Source: Prevotella sp. (GTDB taxonomy: Bacteria; Bacteroidota; Bacteroidia; Bacteroidales; Bacteroidaceae). From it: a stretch of 64,000 nt of DNA. Position numbers and translations under genes: made by a program. The stretch covers positions 1 through 64,000 of the forward strand of contig JAFYZT010000011.1 in the NCBI GenBank assembly GCA_017548605.1, given 5' to 3'. This document shows positions 1 through 8,048 of the stretch, one piece after another (position 1 is the stretch's first letter; every line of letters starts with the position of its first letter). The notes under the pieces are model-generated. The model saw nothing but the letters and a program-made list of their open reading frames with translations. It was not told where the DNA came from and searched no databases.

Positions 1-809
1 ATACCGTAGGCGCGGTACTCGCCATTGATGAACATGACACGCCAAGGATGGTATGCCTTCATCGCCTCTGCCATCTCGGCAGCCAGTTGCGGGTTGTCGT
101 CTGGTCGGATTACCCTGACCTCACAATCAATCAAATGTCCCGTGGTATCGACGCAGGCTCGCTTGATGCTGAACATGATACGCTTGACACCAGCCAACTC
201 AGGGTATTTTTCAAGATGTAACGGAAACATCTTTTTCAGCTCGGCAGCGGTTACTTTTGCCCTGCCCTTAACGTCTTCGAAAGCGAAACCATCCACGACA
301 AAGTTATGAAAGTCTTTCATCCCGCAGACCTTCCCCTGCTTGATGCTGATGATCCGCTCGTTCTCGTAGTTCCGTTCAAAAAATGAGTGCTGGTACCAAA
401 TCATTTCCCCCCTTGCCATGCGGATGTCGCCAGTGAGCCATGTAGCCACAATGCGCCCTCCAACGACATATTTCCTGAACACGCGGAGCAAGGTGTCGGA
501 TGGCACACATTCCTTCCGTCCTTTTAGGGTCGTTGCATTGAAGAATTCATACTGGATGCTGTCTAAGCAGAGTTTATCCTGCTGTATGCTCCAGTAGGTC
601 GTAAAGCCGTCCCAATTGGATGAAAAAATAGCGCGGTTCTTTGGCAGCATGGCCTTCACGCTGTTTCTCAGTGCGGTGTCGGCATAGACAGGTCTGTCCA
701 GCAGTTCCCATTTCGTACCGTCAATATAGATATAGTCACCATCCTGTCCCGTGGCATACGTTGTCATGGACATGAGCGTCAGCGTAATGGATAATAGTAG
801 TCTTTTCAT
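1..809 (-). CDS. Secreted hypothetical protein (C-terminus cut by window edge)
   Basis: Reading leftwards from the ATG at 809-807, the frame stays open for 269 codons to the window edge, so the 3' end is missing. The first ~20 residues (MKRLLLSITLTLMSMTTYAT) look like a Sec signal peptide. The rest is soluble, with a tract near its visible end (residues ~225-265) resembling the C-terminal pairs of TonB-like or uncharacterised Prevotella exported proteins (charged, ending in a MAEAMKAYHPWRVMFINGEY segment). No family is recognised with confidence. No neighbour is co-oriented within the window, so it is probably transcribed alone or with genes beyond the left edge. Confidence 0.7.
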   Translation of the reverse strand, partial: MKRLLLSITLTLMSMTTYATGQDGDYIYIDGTKWELLDRPVYADTALRNSVKAMLPKNRAIFSSNWDGFTTYWSIQQDKLCLDSIQYEFFNATTLKGRKECVPSDTLLRVFRKYVVGGRIVATWLTGDIRMARGEMIWYQHSFFERNYENERIISIKQGKVCGMKDFHNFVVDGFAFEDVKGRAKVTAAELKKMFPLHLEKYPELAGVKRIMFSIKRACVDTTGHLIDCEVRVIRPDDNPQLAAEMAEAMKAYHPWRVMFINGEYRAYG

Positions 810-1106
810 CTTGCAATAGGATTGGTTCTTTATTGATAAAACGGAAAAGGTACCAGAATAATTGTGTGATAGTACACCATTCTTCACATTTCATGGCATC
901 TGGAGTGCCGAATGTCCTTCTAATGAGTGTCTCCACATACTTAGCGATGAGCGTTTCACCATTAATTGGTGTGAAGATTCTCAGTATTCACTTATCACAA
1001 ATATGTACAGAATATCCCATAAATTTGGAGTCATCCGTAACTATTCGTATCTTAGCAGTGTCAAAATTTAAAAAGTTGGTGAGCAGTCATATTTAAGGAT
1101 AAAGAA
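810..1106. other. Intergenic region between divergent genes
   Basis: About 300 bases separate the start of the truncated secreted protein from the start of the GNAT gene. Short open frames here have no convincing codon use or family resemblance. The only element I can support is a promoter-like pair at 1024-1055 reading toward the GNAT gene. Confidence 0.5.
1024..1055 (+). promoter_or_regulatory. Bacteroidetes-type promoter for the GNAT gene
   Basis: TTTG at 1024-1027 and TATCTTAG at 1048-1055 are 20 bases apart, which is the standard spacing of Bacteroidetes sigma-ABfr promoters. The -7 element departs from TAnnTTTG at one base. It would give a leader of about 45 bases before the ATG at 1107. 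Confidence 0.45.
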
Positions 1107-1628
1107 ATGAAACTATACCGAGCAACAATTGAAGATTATGAGTCTATCATTGCATTCTACGATGATGTTACGACACGTACTCCAGATATAGAACGCTATG
1201 CCCGTTGGCAAAAGGACAAACATCCCACAGAAAATGGCATCAGAAGCTATATCGAGGAGGGAAGCATGTACATTTACAAAGAGAATGACACTATCATTGG
1301 CGCGATGGCTGTGACGATGTACCAAGGTGAGGATTATCATGCCATTGAATGGTCTAAGCAGGTACAGGACAATGAAGCAGCTGTTATTCATATCCTTGCT
1401 GTGAGTCCTGACTGTCAAAGAAAAGGCATCGGCTCTGAGATGATTCGCGAAGCCATCCGTCTCGCCCAGACACATAGAATGAAAGCTATCCGTCTTGATG
1501 CCCTTGCCTCCAATACGCCAGCCCACAAAATCTATAAGGCATTAGGCTTTGAGTTCCGTGGTCAGCAGCATCTTTATGCCGAGAATACTGCTTGGACTGA
1601 TTTTTATTTCTTTGAATACAATGATTGA
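1107..1628 (+). CDS. GNAT family N-acetyltransferase
   Basis: This 173-residue single-domain protein has the GNAT acetyl-CoA binding motif A at residues ~95-112 (LAVSPDCQRKGIGSEM, giving QxxGxG), followed by a helix and the typical C-terminal strand with Y-x-x-x-GF (IYKALGFEFRG). The substrate cannot be inferred from sequence. The start is preceded by AAAGAA, and a plausible promoter lies at 1024-1055. It is a monocistronic unit: the next gene has its own promoter at 1698-1729. The family assignment is firm and the acceptor substrate is unknown. Confidence 0.88.
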   Translation: MKLYRATIEDYESIIAFYDDVTTRTPDIERYARWQKDKHPTENGIRSYIEEGSMYIYKENDTIIGAMAVTMYQGEDYHAIEWSKQVQDNEAAVIHILAVSPDCQRKGIGSEMIREAIRLAQTHRMKAIRLDALASNTPAHKIYKALGFEFRGQQHLYAENTAWTDFYFFEYND

Positions 1629-1697
1629 GCGAATGCCATGAACTGATTGCGAAAGATGTATTGTTTCTTAAACACAATCTCGAAAAAGCTTTAAAAA

Positions 1698-1729
1698 TTT
1701 GGCCTTTTGCTCGTTTAATCGTATTTTTG
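1698..1729 (+). promoter_or_regulatory. Consensus promoter for the secreted hydrolase
   Basis: TTTG at 1698-1701 and a perfect TAnnTTTG (TATTTTTG, 1722-1729) are separated by 20 bases. The leader to the ATG at 1835 would be about 100 bases. Confidence 0.7.
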
Positions 1730-1834
1730 CATGCCTTATCATCAAACAGCATGAAAAGTATTTTTTCATTTCTGTTCTCACTTCTCATCCTTGTGATTAA
1801 GTACATAATTCTAAACAACTAAAAATATAAAGGC

Positions 1835-2890
1835 ATGAAACAAATCTTATTGGCAACGTTGTTTGCCGCTACAAGCGTAGGGTTGATGAAAGCACAGACA
1901 ACCCAAAGGCAAATTGTGGAAGATGGTGGTACAGGACCATTCAAGTCGGAAGTGGTAGGTGATGCCTTATGCCCAGGCTTCACAATGTACCGCCCTCAGA
2001 ACATGAAGGACGTGGTGACAACAAATGGAGCTTTGCCAGTGATTGTCTATGCCAACGGTGCATGTTATAACAACAACGTAGAGATGCGCCTGCTGCTGAG
2101 CGAGGTGGCATCATACGGCTATGTGGTGGCCGCCATCGGTCCTTATGACGAAGAGGACGTGATGGCACAATGGAGAGGAGTATTGAGAGCCAATTATCCG
2201 GAGACCAAAGGCGAGGTGATCATGGCCAACGGCGAAAAGATACTGCCATATACAGCAGAAGAGATAAAGGCTCAACAGGAACGACAAGCAAAATTACTTG
2301 AAGAGATGCGGAAGAAAGAACAGAATGGCGAAGAGCAAGCTCCCCCACCACCTTTCATCCAGACCTACCCTGATATGTTGCTGGAGGTGCTTGGCTGGTT
2401 GACATACCAGAATGGTGCCGCCGGATCGGAGTATTATCAATGTCTCGACATCAACCATGTAGCCGCTATGGGACAATCGTGTGGTGGTGCACAGGTTTTG
2501 GGAATTGCAGACGATTCTCGTATCAAGACCTGTATCATGCTGAACTCCGGTATCGGCGACATGAATATGATGGGGTCGACGAAAGAATCGCTCAAAGGTC
2601 TCCACCAACCGATGTTCTACATGATTGGCGGTCCTGGCGATATCGCCTACGAGAATGCGCAGCTGGATTACGCACGCATTGCCGACAATATCCCTGTTGT
2701 GATGCTGAACTCGAAAGATGGTCACAGCGGCACCTATTACGAGAAACATGGCGGCAACTATGCCAAGGCAGTGGTGAAGTGGCTCGACTGGCAGTTGAAA
2801 GGAAAGAAGGAACAAGCCGCCATTTTCCTTGACGATGAATATCTGAAAAAGGAATTCCCCGATTGGCAAGGAGTCCGAAAGAATTTCTAA
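1835..2890 (+). CDS. Secreted alpha/beta hydrolase
   Basis: This 351-residue exported protein has a signal peptide (residues 1-20, ending MKAQ). The fold is that of an alpha/beta hydrolase related to dienelactone hydrolases and cutinase-like esterases. An oxyanion-type stretch lies at ~70-80 (VIVYANGACYNN), the nucleophile elbow G-Q-S-C-G is at 213-217 with Ser215, and a late histidine sits in DGHSG (~293-297). A lysine/glutamate/proline-rich insertion at ~145-175 is likely a surface loop. The natural ester is unknown. It stands alone between a consensus promoter and a perfect palindromic terminator. Being periplasmic or extracellular, it may act on carbohydrate esters, but that is inference. 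Confidence 0.8.
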   Translation: MKQILLATLFAATSVGLMKAQTTQRQIVEDGGTGPFKSEVVGDALCPGFTMYRPQNMKDVVTTNGALPVIVYANGACYNNNVEMRLLLSEVASYGYVVAAIGPYDEEDVMAQWRGVLRANYPETKGEVIMANGEKILPYTAEEIKAQQERQAKLLEEMRKKEQNGEEQAPPPPFIQTYPDMLLEVLGWLTYQNGAAGSEYYQCLDINHVAAMGQSCGGAQVLGIADDSRIKTCIMLNSGIGDMNMMGSTKESLKGLHQPMFYMIGGPGDIAYENAQLDYARIADNIPVVMLNSKDGHSGTYYEKHGGNYAKAVVKWLDWQLKGKKEQAAIFLDDEYLKKEFPDWQGVRKNF

Positions 2891-2907
2891 TTTGCGAACA
2901 AACCTCT

Positions 2908-2949
2908 AAATATGAACTGCACCTCAAATTTGAGGTGCAGTTCATATTT
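2908..2949. terminator. Perfect 42-base palindrome, bidirectional terminator
   Basis: The sequence from 2908 to 2949 is fully self-complementary (21-base arms, AAATATGAACTGCACCTCAAA and its complement) and ends in a T-rich tail. It lies between the convergent genes ending at 2890 and 3001, so it can stop transcription from both sides. Confidence 0.8.
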
Positions 2950-3000
2950 ATAAATAATCTCTTGTGTGGTTTTAGGGACAACCGAATAAAAAGTTCTTCT

Positions 3001-3489
3001 TCAGATTGTGAAATACCTCCCTACCCGTTTCTTATAATCAAGATAATCCTTTCCAAAGTCTTTCTCCAACCTCTTTTCCTCGCTGTGGACTTGAATAGTC
3101 AACAGGACAACTTCGACAAGAAAAACGAATATCGGCAAAACGGACCAAAGCCAAACAAGGATACCAATATCGTAGAGGTAGATTCCAACAAGCATCGGAT
3201 TTCGGCACAAGCGATACGGACCATTTGTCATCAGATTCATGGTACGTGGTGCCACCTCATGACCGTAGGCATCGAAAGGGTTTCCTTTCCCGACGATTCG
3301 CATATAGACAATACTGTAAATGCTAAGTGCCAGTCCACATATAGCGAACAACACAGCTACTACGCACAAAACAACCGAATCAGGAATGTACGGAAACGTA
3401 CGACCTGACACCAACCACATCAGGGCAGGAATTCCGATGACAAAAATAATCAGTCCCAGGAGATAGCCGAAAAAATGAGACTTGTTCAT
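3001..3489 (-). CDS. Isoprenylcysteine carboxyl methyltransferase family membrane protein
   Basis: This 162-residue protein has at least three hydrophobic segments (residues ~8-30, 38-60, ~98-130). The C-terminal half carries the hallmark of the ICMT/PEMT-like membrane methyltransferases: GPYR-x-x-RNPM-x-x-G (residues ~92-104) and a closing EE-x-x-L-x-x-x-FG-x-x-Y-x-x-Y (EEKRLEKDFGKDYLDYKKRV). These residues bind S-adenosylmethionine at the membrane face in the family. The bacterial substrate is generally unknown (phospholipid or small thiol). It converges with the hydrolase gene across the palindromic terminator. Confidence 0.85.
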   Translation of the reverse strand: MNKSHFFGYLLGLIIFVIGIPALMWLVSGRTFPYIPDSVVLCVVAVLFAICGLALSIYSIVYMRIVGKGNPFDAYGHEVAPRTMNLMTNGPYRLCRNPMLVGIYLYDIGILVWLWSVLPIFVFLVEVVLLTIQVHSEEKRLEKDFGKDYLDYKKRVGRYFTI

Positions 3490-3585
3490 ACTTAATACTT
3501 CTTATTCGATGGATGACCCAGAGTTAAGGTAAACGATATTAATCCCGATGTTAGGAATAACCTGACAGAGCAGTGAATCGACTAA

Positions 3586-3972
3586 CTATCCCATCACCAC
3601 GTCGAGCACCATCATCAAAACGAAGCCGATAGCAAAGCCAATGGTACTGAGATTACTGTGCTGACCACTGGAAGCTTCCGGGATGAGTTCCTCTATTACT
3701 ACGTAGAACATGGCACCTGCAGCAAAGGCAAGCATATAGGGAAGAACGGGCACCAGCAGTGAAGCAAGCATCAGGATGGCGATGGCCCCGACAGGTTCCA
3801 CGGCTCCACTCAGCGACCACACTGATGCCGCCACCATCACACCCGAGGCAAAACCCAGCAGCGACTTTTGCAGTCGAACGGACATCTCGTCCTTCATCAA
3901 GAAGACGAACGCCGAGCCGAGCATCGTGCCCAACAACGGTATCAGCAGACCTATAATGAGTGTTATTGTCAT
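3586..3972 (-). CDS. ZIP family metal transporter with large internal deletion (probable pseudogene)
   Basis: From the ATG at 3972 this encodes only 128 residues, against about 260-270 for intact bacterial ZIP (GufA-like) transporters. The N-terminal part (two membrane segments, ending GVMVAASVWSL) matches the usual start of the family. It then jumps directly into the family's C-terminal third (SGAVEPVGA, three more segments, EELIPE, ending VLMMVLDVVMG). The central segments carrying the metal-binding HN-x-PEG and N-x-PEG helices are absent, yet the frame is preserved across the join. Transport is therefore very unlikely. A promoter and palindrome upstream remain (3976-4015). The methyltransferase gene upstream is co-oriented. 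An in-frame upstream extension to 4155 exists but is overlapped by that gene and looks non-coding. Confidence 0.7.
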   Translation of the reverse strand: MTITLIIGLLIPLLGTMLGSAFVFLMKDEMSVRLQKSLLGFASGVMVAASVWSLSGAVEPVGAIAILMLASLLVPVLPYMLAFAAGAMFYVVIEELIPEASSGQHSNLSTIGFAIGFVLMMVLDVVMG

Positions 3973-3975
3973 CAG

Positions 3976-4015
3976 TTGCAAAGGTACGAAAAAACTAACG
4001 CAACTGAGTTGCAAA
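3976..4015 (-). promoter_or_regulatory. Promoter with palindromic operator-like site before the ZIP remnant
   Basis: On the minus strand TACCTTTG (3986-3979) is a good -7 element, followed at once by TTTGCAACT. About 25 bases upstream, TTTGCAACT occurs again as half of the 13-base palindrome GCAACTCAGTTGC (4012-4000). A dyad over the promoter of a metal transporter is what a Fur/Zur-family operator would look like; which regulator binds is inference. Confidence 0.4.
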
Positions 4016-4016
4016 A

Positions 4017-4628
4017 TCAAGGTTTTATGCCAATGATCGTGGCATAGGACGGTTTCTTGCGATGTATTTCCGTTTGGATGAAACCAGCATCGGCCAGCAT
4101 CGTTTTTAATTCTTCCGGTGAATAGGCCGTCATACCCTCTACCACGTTTGTCCACATGGAATCACCGTCAACAACCTCGACCATGATGGCGAACTTGCCG
4201 CCCTTTTTCAGCACACGGTTTACCTCTTTCATGCAGTTGGGCAGGTTCAGCCAGAAATATACTGTCTCTACCGCTGTAACGAGATTGAATTTTCCATCCT
4301 CGTAGGGCAGTTTCTCAGCAGAGCCTTGACTGACGAAAACCTGTTTGTCAAGCACTTTGGCATTCACCTTCTTAGCTTTTGCCACGCTTTCCTTAGAGAT
4401 ATCGATACCATAGACCCGTGCGTCCTCACTCCTTTTCAATAGTCGCCGCAAGGTTGCCCCACCGCCACATCCGATATCGAGCATTGTCCAGCCGTTCTGA
4501 ATATTGACAAGTTTCAGACCCCAGTTTGTCAGTGGAGCGTGACAGAGGTTCATAAACTTTAGCATTGCACGTCCCATCCGCCCTTTGGGGCAGGCGCAGT
4601 TAGTGAATAACTTAGTAAGTAGTGCCAT
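4017..4628 (-). CDS. Class I SAM-dependent methyltransferase
   Basis: This 203-residue Rossmann-fold methyltransferase has motif I TMLDIGCGGGATLRRLL at ~48-64, an acidic residue ending strand 2 (YGIDIS, ~74-79), the motif II/III region (KFNLVTAVETVYFW), and post-III VLKKGGKF (~147-154). It has no membrane segment. The family (UbiE/COQ5-like, Methyltransf_11/25) acts on many small molecules, so the substrate is open. Its stop lies within the promoter region of the ZIP remnant downstream, and it has its own promoter at 4665-4696. Confidence 0.85.
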   Translation of the reverse strand: MALLTKLFTNCACPKGRMGRAMLKFMNLCHAPLTNWGLKLVNIQNGWTMLDIGCGGGATLRRLLKRSEDARVYGIDISKESVAKAKKVNAKVLDKQVFVSQGSAEKLPYEDGKFNLVTAVETVYFWLNLPNCMKEVNRVLKKGGKFAIMVEVVDGDSMWTNVVEGMTAYSPEELKTMLADAGFIQTEIHRKKPSYATIIGIKP

Positions 4629-4664
4629 TTTCTTCTCATTTTTGAATTACTTTTTGTTGCGCTG

Positions 4665-4696
4665 CAAAGGTATAGCGAAAAATAAAGGGGCGCAAT
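4665..4696 (-). promoter_or_regulatory. Promoter for the SAM methyltransferase
   Basis: On the minus strand TACCTTTG (4672-4665) lies 20 bases downstream of ATTG (4696-4693), a one-base variant of the TTTG element. The leader to the ATG at 4628 is about 30 bases. Confidence 0.55.
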
Positions 4697-4818
4697 ACCT
4701 AAAAATGAGTGTTTTTAAGCATTGCGCACTTGCACTGTCCCGCTAAAAATTGCTAACCAAAAGTAAGTAATAATATATCAATAAGACTATGACAACTTAC
4801 CTTCGGCTCTTGTTATGT

Positions 4819-6555
4819 CTATTCTATGATTACTTCAATATCGCCGAAAGCCATGCGGTCGCCATCAGCGAGGCGGTCTGCATCCAAACGGAGAATCTTT
4901 GCCTTGGTGGGTGCGAACTTGATGGTCTGCCAGATGGGGTTGTTCACGATGTTCGAGAACTCGCCAGAGGCCAGTTTCGTCCACTGCTGCCAGTCGGACG
5001 AAGCCCAGAGGGTATAGTGAGTAACCATACCCGCCTTTGAATTCTGAGGAGGCAGATAGTGGAACGAAGTGATAGTCTGTTCCTGCTCCCAATCAATCAT
5101 CATCTGCTTGGGACTACTGAAGAAATAGTGGAGGTTACTGCTGCACTTCTCACCAGAGTCTGGGATGTCGGCTGTCAACTCAGGAGCCAGATAGATGGAG
5201 ATACGTTTGATGATAGGTTCGCACTTGGCATCGAGGATTGTGAATCGCAGCTTTGTTGCCTTGATGGTGGGGAAGCAGATAATGCGACGATGGCCGATGG
5301 TGGTCAGACCATCGCCCTCCTTCACCAGTTCATCTTTCAAGGCAATCCATCTGCCGTCGACCTCAGCTTCCAGTGCGAATTTCTTCACGCGCTGACCATA
5401 TCTGATATCCTCCTCGGCTAAGAAACGATTGAAAGCAGTAGGCTCGTTGAAGGTGATGATGGTCTCTAAGCCCTGCGTCTTTTTCTTTGCTTTTTGGGCG
5501 AGGTCTGTCGCAAAGACATCTTGAATCATCTTGTAGAAAGCGACGCCTCGCAGACTGTCGTTTGGGTGGATGCGTCCGTTGGGCATAATAGGGAAGTTAA
5601 GCAGCAGACACGAGTTGCGGCCCACACTTTTATAATATGTATCCATCAGTTTCGACAAACTCTTCACATGCTCGTCCTCTGTACTATGGTAGAACCAGCC
5701 CGGACGGATGCTGGTGTTCGTCTCGCCAGGCACCCACGAGTCGCCATCTTCCAATCCATAGTGAAGCATTGTCCACGTCACCTCACCAACATTATTCAAC
5801 AAACTCCAATTTGTTTCACCCACATTGCCAGCCTCTGTGCCTACCCAACGCAGGTCACCACGATCACCGCCGTCGTTCCAAATGAGACATTGTGGCTGCA
5901 ACTCGTGGATCATACGGTAAGTTTCCGGCCATTCATAATAGGTCGTGCGGTCTATGGTACGCGTCTCGTTAGCCCCGCCATACCAGCCGTCGCCACCATT
6001 AGCGCCATCGAACCACACCTCGAAGATGTCGCCATAATTTGTGAGCAGTTCGCGCAACTGGTTGCGGAAATAGGTGACATATTCAGAACGACCATAGTCC
6101 TTGTGGTTGCGGTCCCAAGGCGATAGATAGACGGCAAACTTCAGCCCCTCCTCGCGACAGGCATCCGCCAGCTCGCGAACCACATCGCCTTTGCCCTGTT
6201 TCCAAGGCGTGTTCTTGACCGAGTACTCCGTATATTTCGAGGGCCACATACAGAAGCCACAATGGTGCTTGGCCGTGAAGATAATGCCCTTCATGCCCGC
6301 CTGCTTACAGACGCGTGCCCACTGCCGACAGTCAAGGTCGGAGGGGTTAAACAGTTCTAACTTTTCATTGCCGTAACCCCACTCCTCGTCTGTGTACGTG
6401 TTCATCGAGTAATGGATAAACGCATACATCTCCATTTCCTGCCAACGTAGCTGATTCACCGTCGGCACGGGTCCGCAGGGTGTTTGTGTCTGTCCATTAA
6501 CAGCGACAAACAGGGCAGCAACAAAGCAACACATATAGCGATACACACTTTTCAT
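4819..6555 (-). CDS. Secreted alpha-L-fucosidase, GH29, with C-terminal F5/8-type domain
   Basis: This 578-residue exported enzyme has a signal peptide at 1-22 (ending AVNGQ). The GH29 catalytic barrel spans ~30-360: the FIHYSMNTYTDEEWG region, TAKHHCGF-C-x-WPS (residues ~95-105), YLSPWDRN, and the nucleophile aspartate in EVWFDGANG (~180-188). Residues ~370-480 form a linking beta domain. The C-terminal ~110 residues (TSFHYLPPQ... to FGDIEV) look like an F5/8 type C or CBM32 carbohydrate-binding module. It would remove fucose from host glycans or plant xyloglucan in the periplasm or at the surface. It stands alone with no SusC/D pair nearby. Confidence 0.92.
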   Translation of the reverse strand: MKSVYRYMCCFVAALFVAVNGQTQTPCGPVPTVNQLRWQEMEMYAFIHYSMNTYTDEEWGYGNEKLELFNPSDLDCRQWARVCKQAGMKGIIFTAKHHCGFCMWPSKYTEYSVKNTPWKQGKGDVVRELADACREEGLKFAVYLSPWDRNHKDYGRSEYVTYFRNQLRELLTNYGDIFEVWFDGANGGDGWYGGANETRTIDRTTYYEWPETYRMIHELQPQCLIWNDGGDRGDLRWVGTEAGNVGETNWSLLNNVGEVTWTMLHYGLEDGDSWVPGETNTSIRPGWFYHSTEDEHVKSLSKLMDTYYKSVGRNSCLLLNFPIMPNGRIHPNDSLRGVAFYKMIQDVFATDLAQKAKKKTQGLETIITFNEPTAFNRFLAEEDIRYGQRVKKFALEAEVDGRWIALKDELVKEGDGLTTIGHRRIICFPTIKATKLRFTILDAKCEPIIKRISIYLAPELTADIPDSGEKCSSNLHYFFSSPKQMMIDWEQEQTITSFHYLPPQNSKAGMVTHYTLWASSDWQQWTKLASGEFSNIVNNPIWQTIKFAPTKAKILRLDADRLADGDRMAFGDIEVIIE

Positions 6556-6595
6556 AGACCATATAGTTATATTTCTTTCTTTTACTGATTACTGA

Positions 6596-6637
6596 CCCCA
6601 TCCCTATCCCCTCCCCTACAAGGGAGGGGAACAAGTA
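6596..6637. repeat. GC-rich palindromic repeat, single copy
   Basis: The element has CCCCTCCCCT-ACA-AGGGAGGGG at its core, preceded by CCCATCCCTAT. It belongs to the same family as the elements at 7347-7520, 9476-9772, 17829-17948 and 52286-52330. It lies upstream of the fucosidase on the far side of its start. Confidence 0.7.
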
Positions 6638-6654
6638 AGGTATTGTCATTTTTC

Positions 6655-6712
6655 TTCGCCGCTGACAGACGGCTATCTCCCTTTATCTTCTTTTATCTTC
6701 ATAACATGAGAA
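6655..6712. repeat. Interspersed repeat, copy 1 of 2
   Basis: About 58 bases (from CTTCGCCGCTGACAGACGG to ATCTTCATAACATG) recur with few changes at 30960-31016. Each copy ends about 50-170 bases before a gene start and contains CTTTATCTTCTTTTATCTTC. Both copies sit between genes. Confidence 0.6.
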
Positions 6713-6879
6713 ACTAGAATGTTCTTTTATATTCAAGAGACAAAAATAAACAATTTTCCCCAATAATTTGTAATTGATTCTTCGTTTAGTTTTATTTGAC
6801 ATTTATTTCTGCGGCAATTCATGATTTTTTTTGCATTTTTGTGTCACAAAACGAGAGGTGTTGCGTATTACAGGTAGAG

Positions 6880-7335
6880 ATGACAGAAGAAACGTTTCAA
6901 AATGAGGCCCTGCGACTGCGTCCAAAACTGACGGCAGTAGCGCGGCGATACACAGACCATGAGGCCGATGCGGAAGACATCGTACAAGATGCGCTCCTGA
7001 AGCTCTGGCTCATGCATGATGACCTGCAGTCGCCTCCTGACGGTCTGGCCGTGGTCTTGACGAGAAATCTGAGCATCAACCATCAACGGAGGAAAAAGCC
7101 CCACTACCCCACCCTGGATGTCGCCGACGAAGACACGACCGAAGATGACCGCATCGAGCGGATGATGCGAGTGATAGACACACTGCCAATCAAACAGCAG
7201 ATTATTCTCCGGCTGAGACACATGGACGGGATGTCAATCCGCGACATAGCCACCCTGACCACCCACACCGAAGCTGCTGTGAGAAAAATACTCAGCCGGG
7301 CAAGACAGGAAGTGATGGGAAAGGTGAAAGGGTAA
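6880..7335 (+). CDS. RNA polymerase sigma factor, ECF (sigma-70 family)
   Basis: This is a 151-residue protein. The ATG at 6880 is chosen because the conserved region 2 starts right after it. Region 2 has DHEADAEDIVQDALLKLW (~residues 27-44) and region 4 has LPIKQQIILRLRHMDGMSIRDIA (~98-120) with a recognition helix TEAAVRKILSRAR. The RNA polymerase and promoter contacts are standard for ECF factors. The next gene encodes a short membrane protein with a soluble N-terminus, which fits an anti-sigma partner, and two exported proteins follow. This suggests an envelope-signal regulon. An in-frame upstream start at 6796 would add a poorly coding N-terminus. Confidence 0.88.
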   Translation: MTEETFQNEALRLRPKLTAVARRYTDHEADAEDIVQDALLKLWLMHDDLQSPPDGLAVVLTRNLSINHQRRKKPHYPTLDVADEDTTEDDRIERMMRVIDTLPIKQQIILRLRHMDGMSIRDIATLTTHTEAAVRKILSRARQEVMGKVKG

Positions 7336-7346
7336 AAAGGGGGAAA

Positions 7347-7520
7347 TACCCACCCTGACCCTCCCCAAAGGGAGGGGAGAAGCAGGATACCCACCCTGAC
7401 CCTCCCCAAGGGAGGGGAATAACAGGATACCCACCCTGACCCTCCCCAAGGGAGGGGAATAACAGGGAAGGGTAAAAAAGGGAAATACCCACCCTGACCC
7501 TCCCAAAGGGAGGGGAGATG
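7347..7520. repeat. Palindromic repeat cluster, four copies
   Basis: Four copies of CACCCTGACCCTCCCC-AAG-GGGAGGGG begin near 7351, 7392, 7432 and 7490, with spacings of 41, 40 and 58 bases. Each can fold as a CCCTCCC/GGGAGGG hairpin. They separate the sigma factor gene from its likely anti-sigma gene. Confidence 0.8.
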
Positions 7521-7563
7521 AAATACGAGAAGGTAACGAAATAGGAAATTTAGCACAAAACTC

Positions 7564-8031
7564 ATGAAGATGAAAGACGAGGATATAAGACTGTTGACAG
7601 AGCGATTCTTCGAGGGAGAGACCACCCTCGAGGAGGAACGGACGCTCTACGCATACTACAACGGCACTGAAGTATCGGCCGAATTGAAAGAGTATGCGGA
7701 AGTGTTCCGTGACTTTGCAGCATTGTCATTCCATAACGAAGAGGAAGAGGAGAATGAAGTGGATAAGGCTGTCATCGTGCCGAAGTCGAAGAAAAGATAT
7801 CTTCGTATAGCTATCGCCGCGTCGTTCACCTTATTAGCAGTCTTTGGTACGTATCGCCTGTTATCTCCTTCATCGGCCGACGAGGATTGCGTGGCCTATA
7901 TCTATGGCAAGAAATGCACCGACCCAGCCTTGGTAAGCCAGGAGATGCGCCGCACCATGAGCGAGATGAGCGACTTGGAAGACGAAAACGGAATGGAATC
8001 GCAACTAAGAGATTTGTTTACAACAGAATAA
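7564..8031 (+). CDS. Putative anti-sigma factor-like membrane protein
   Basis: This 155-residue protein begins MKMKDEDIRLLTERFFEG. Residues ~1-70 are acidic and helical and would be cytoplasmic (LTERFFEGETTLEEE, the usual start of Bacteroidetes FecR-like or short anti-sigma proteins). One membrane segment lies at ~82-99 (LRIAIAASFTLLAVFGTY). A short, acidic C-terminus of ~55 residues lies outside the membrane. It follows the ECF sigma gene, separated by a repeat cluster. There is no FecR domain, so the sensory side is minimal. The anti-sigma role is inference from position and topology. Confidence 0.65.
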   Translation: MKMKDEDIRLLTERFFEGETTLEEERTLYAYYNGTEVSAELKEYAEVFRDFAALSFHNEEEEENEVDKAVIVPKSKKRYLRIAIAASFTLLAVFGTYRLLSPSSADEDCVAYIYGKKCTDPALVSQEMRRTMSEMSDLEDENGMESQLRDLFTTE

Positions 8032-8048
8032 AAAAACGACTAACAGAT

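Noticed and set aside
1625-1822. Possible small membrane protein between GNAT and the hydrolase
   Set aside because: It contains the consensus promoter of the hydrolase inside its frame and lacks a start signal of its own.
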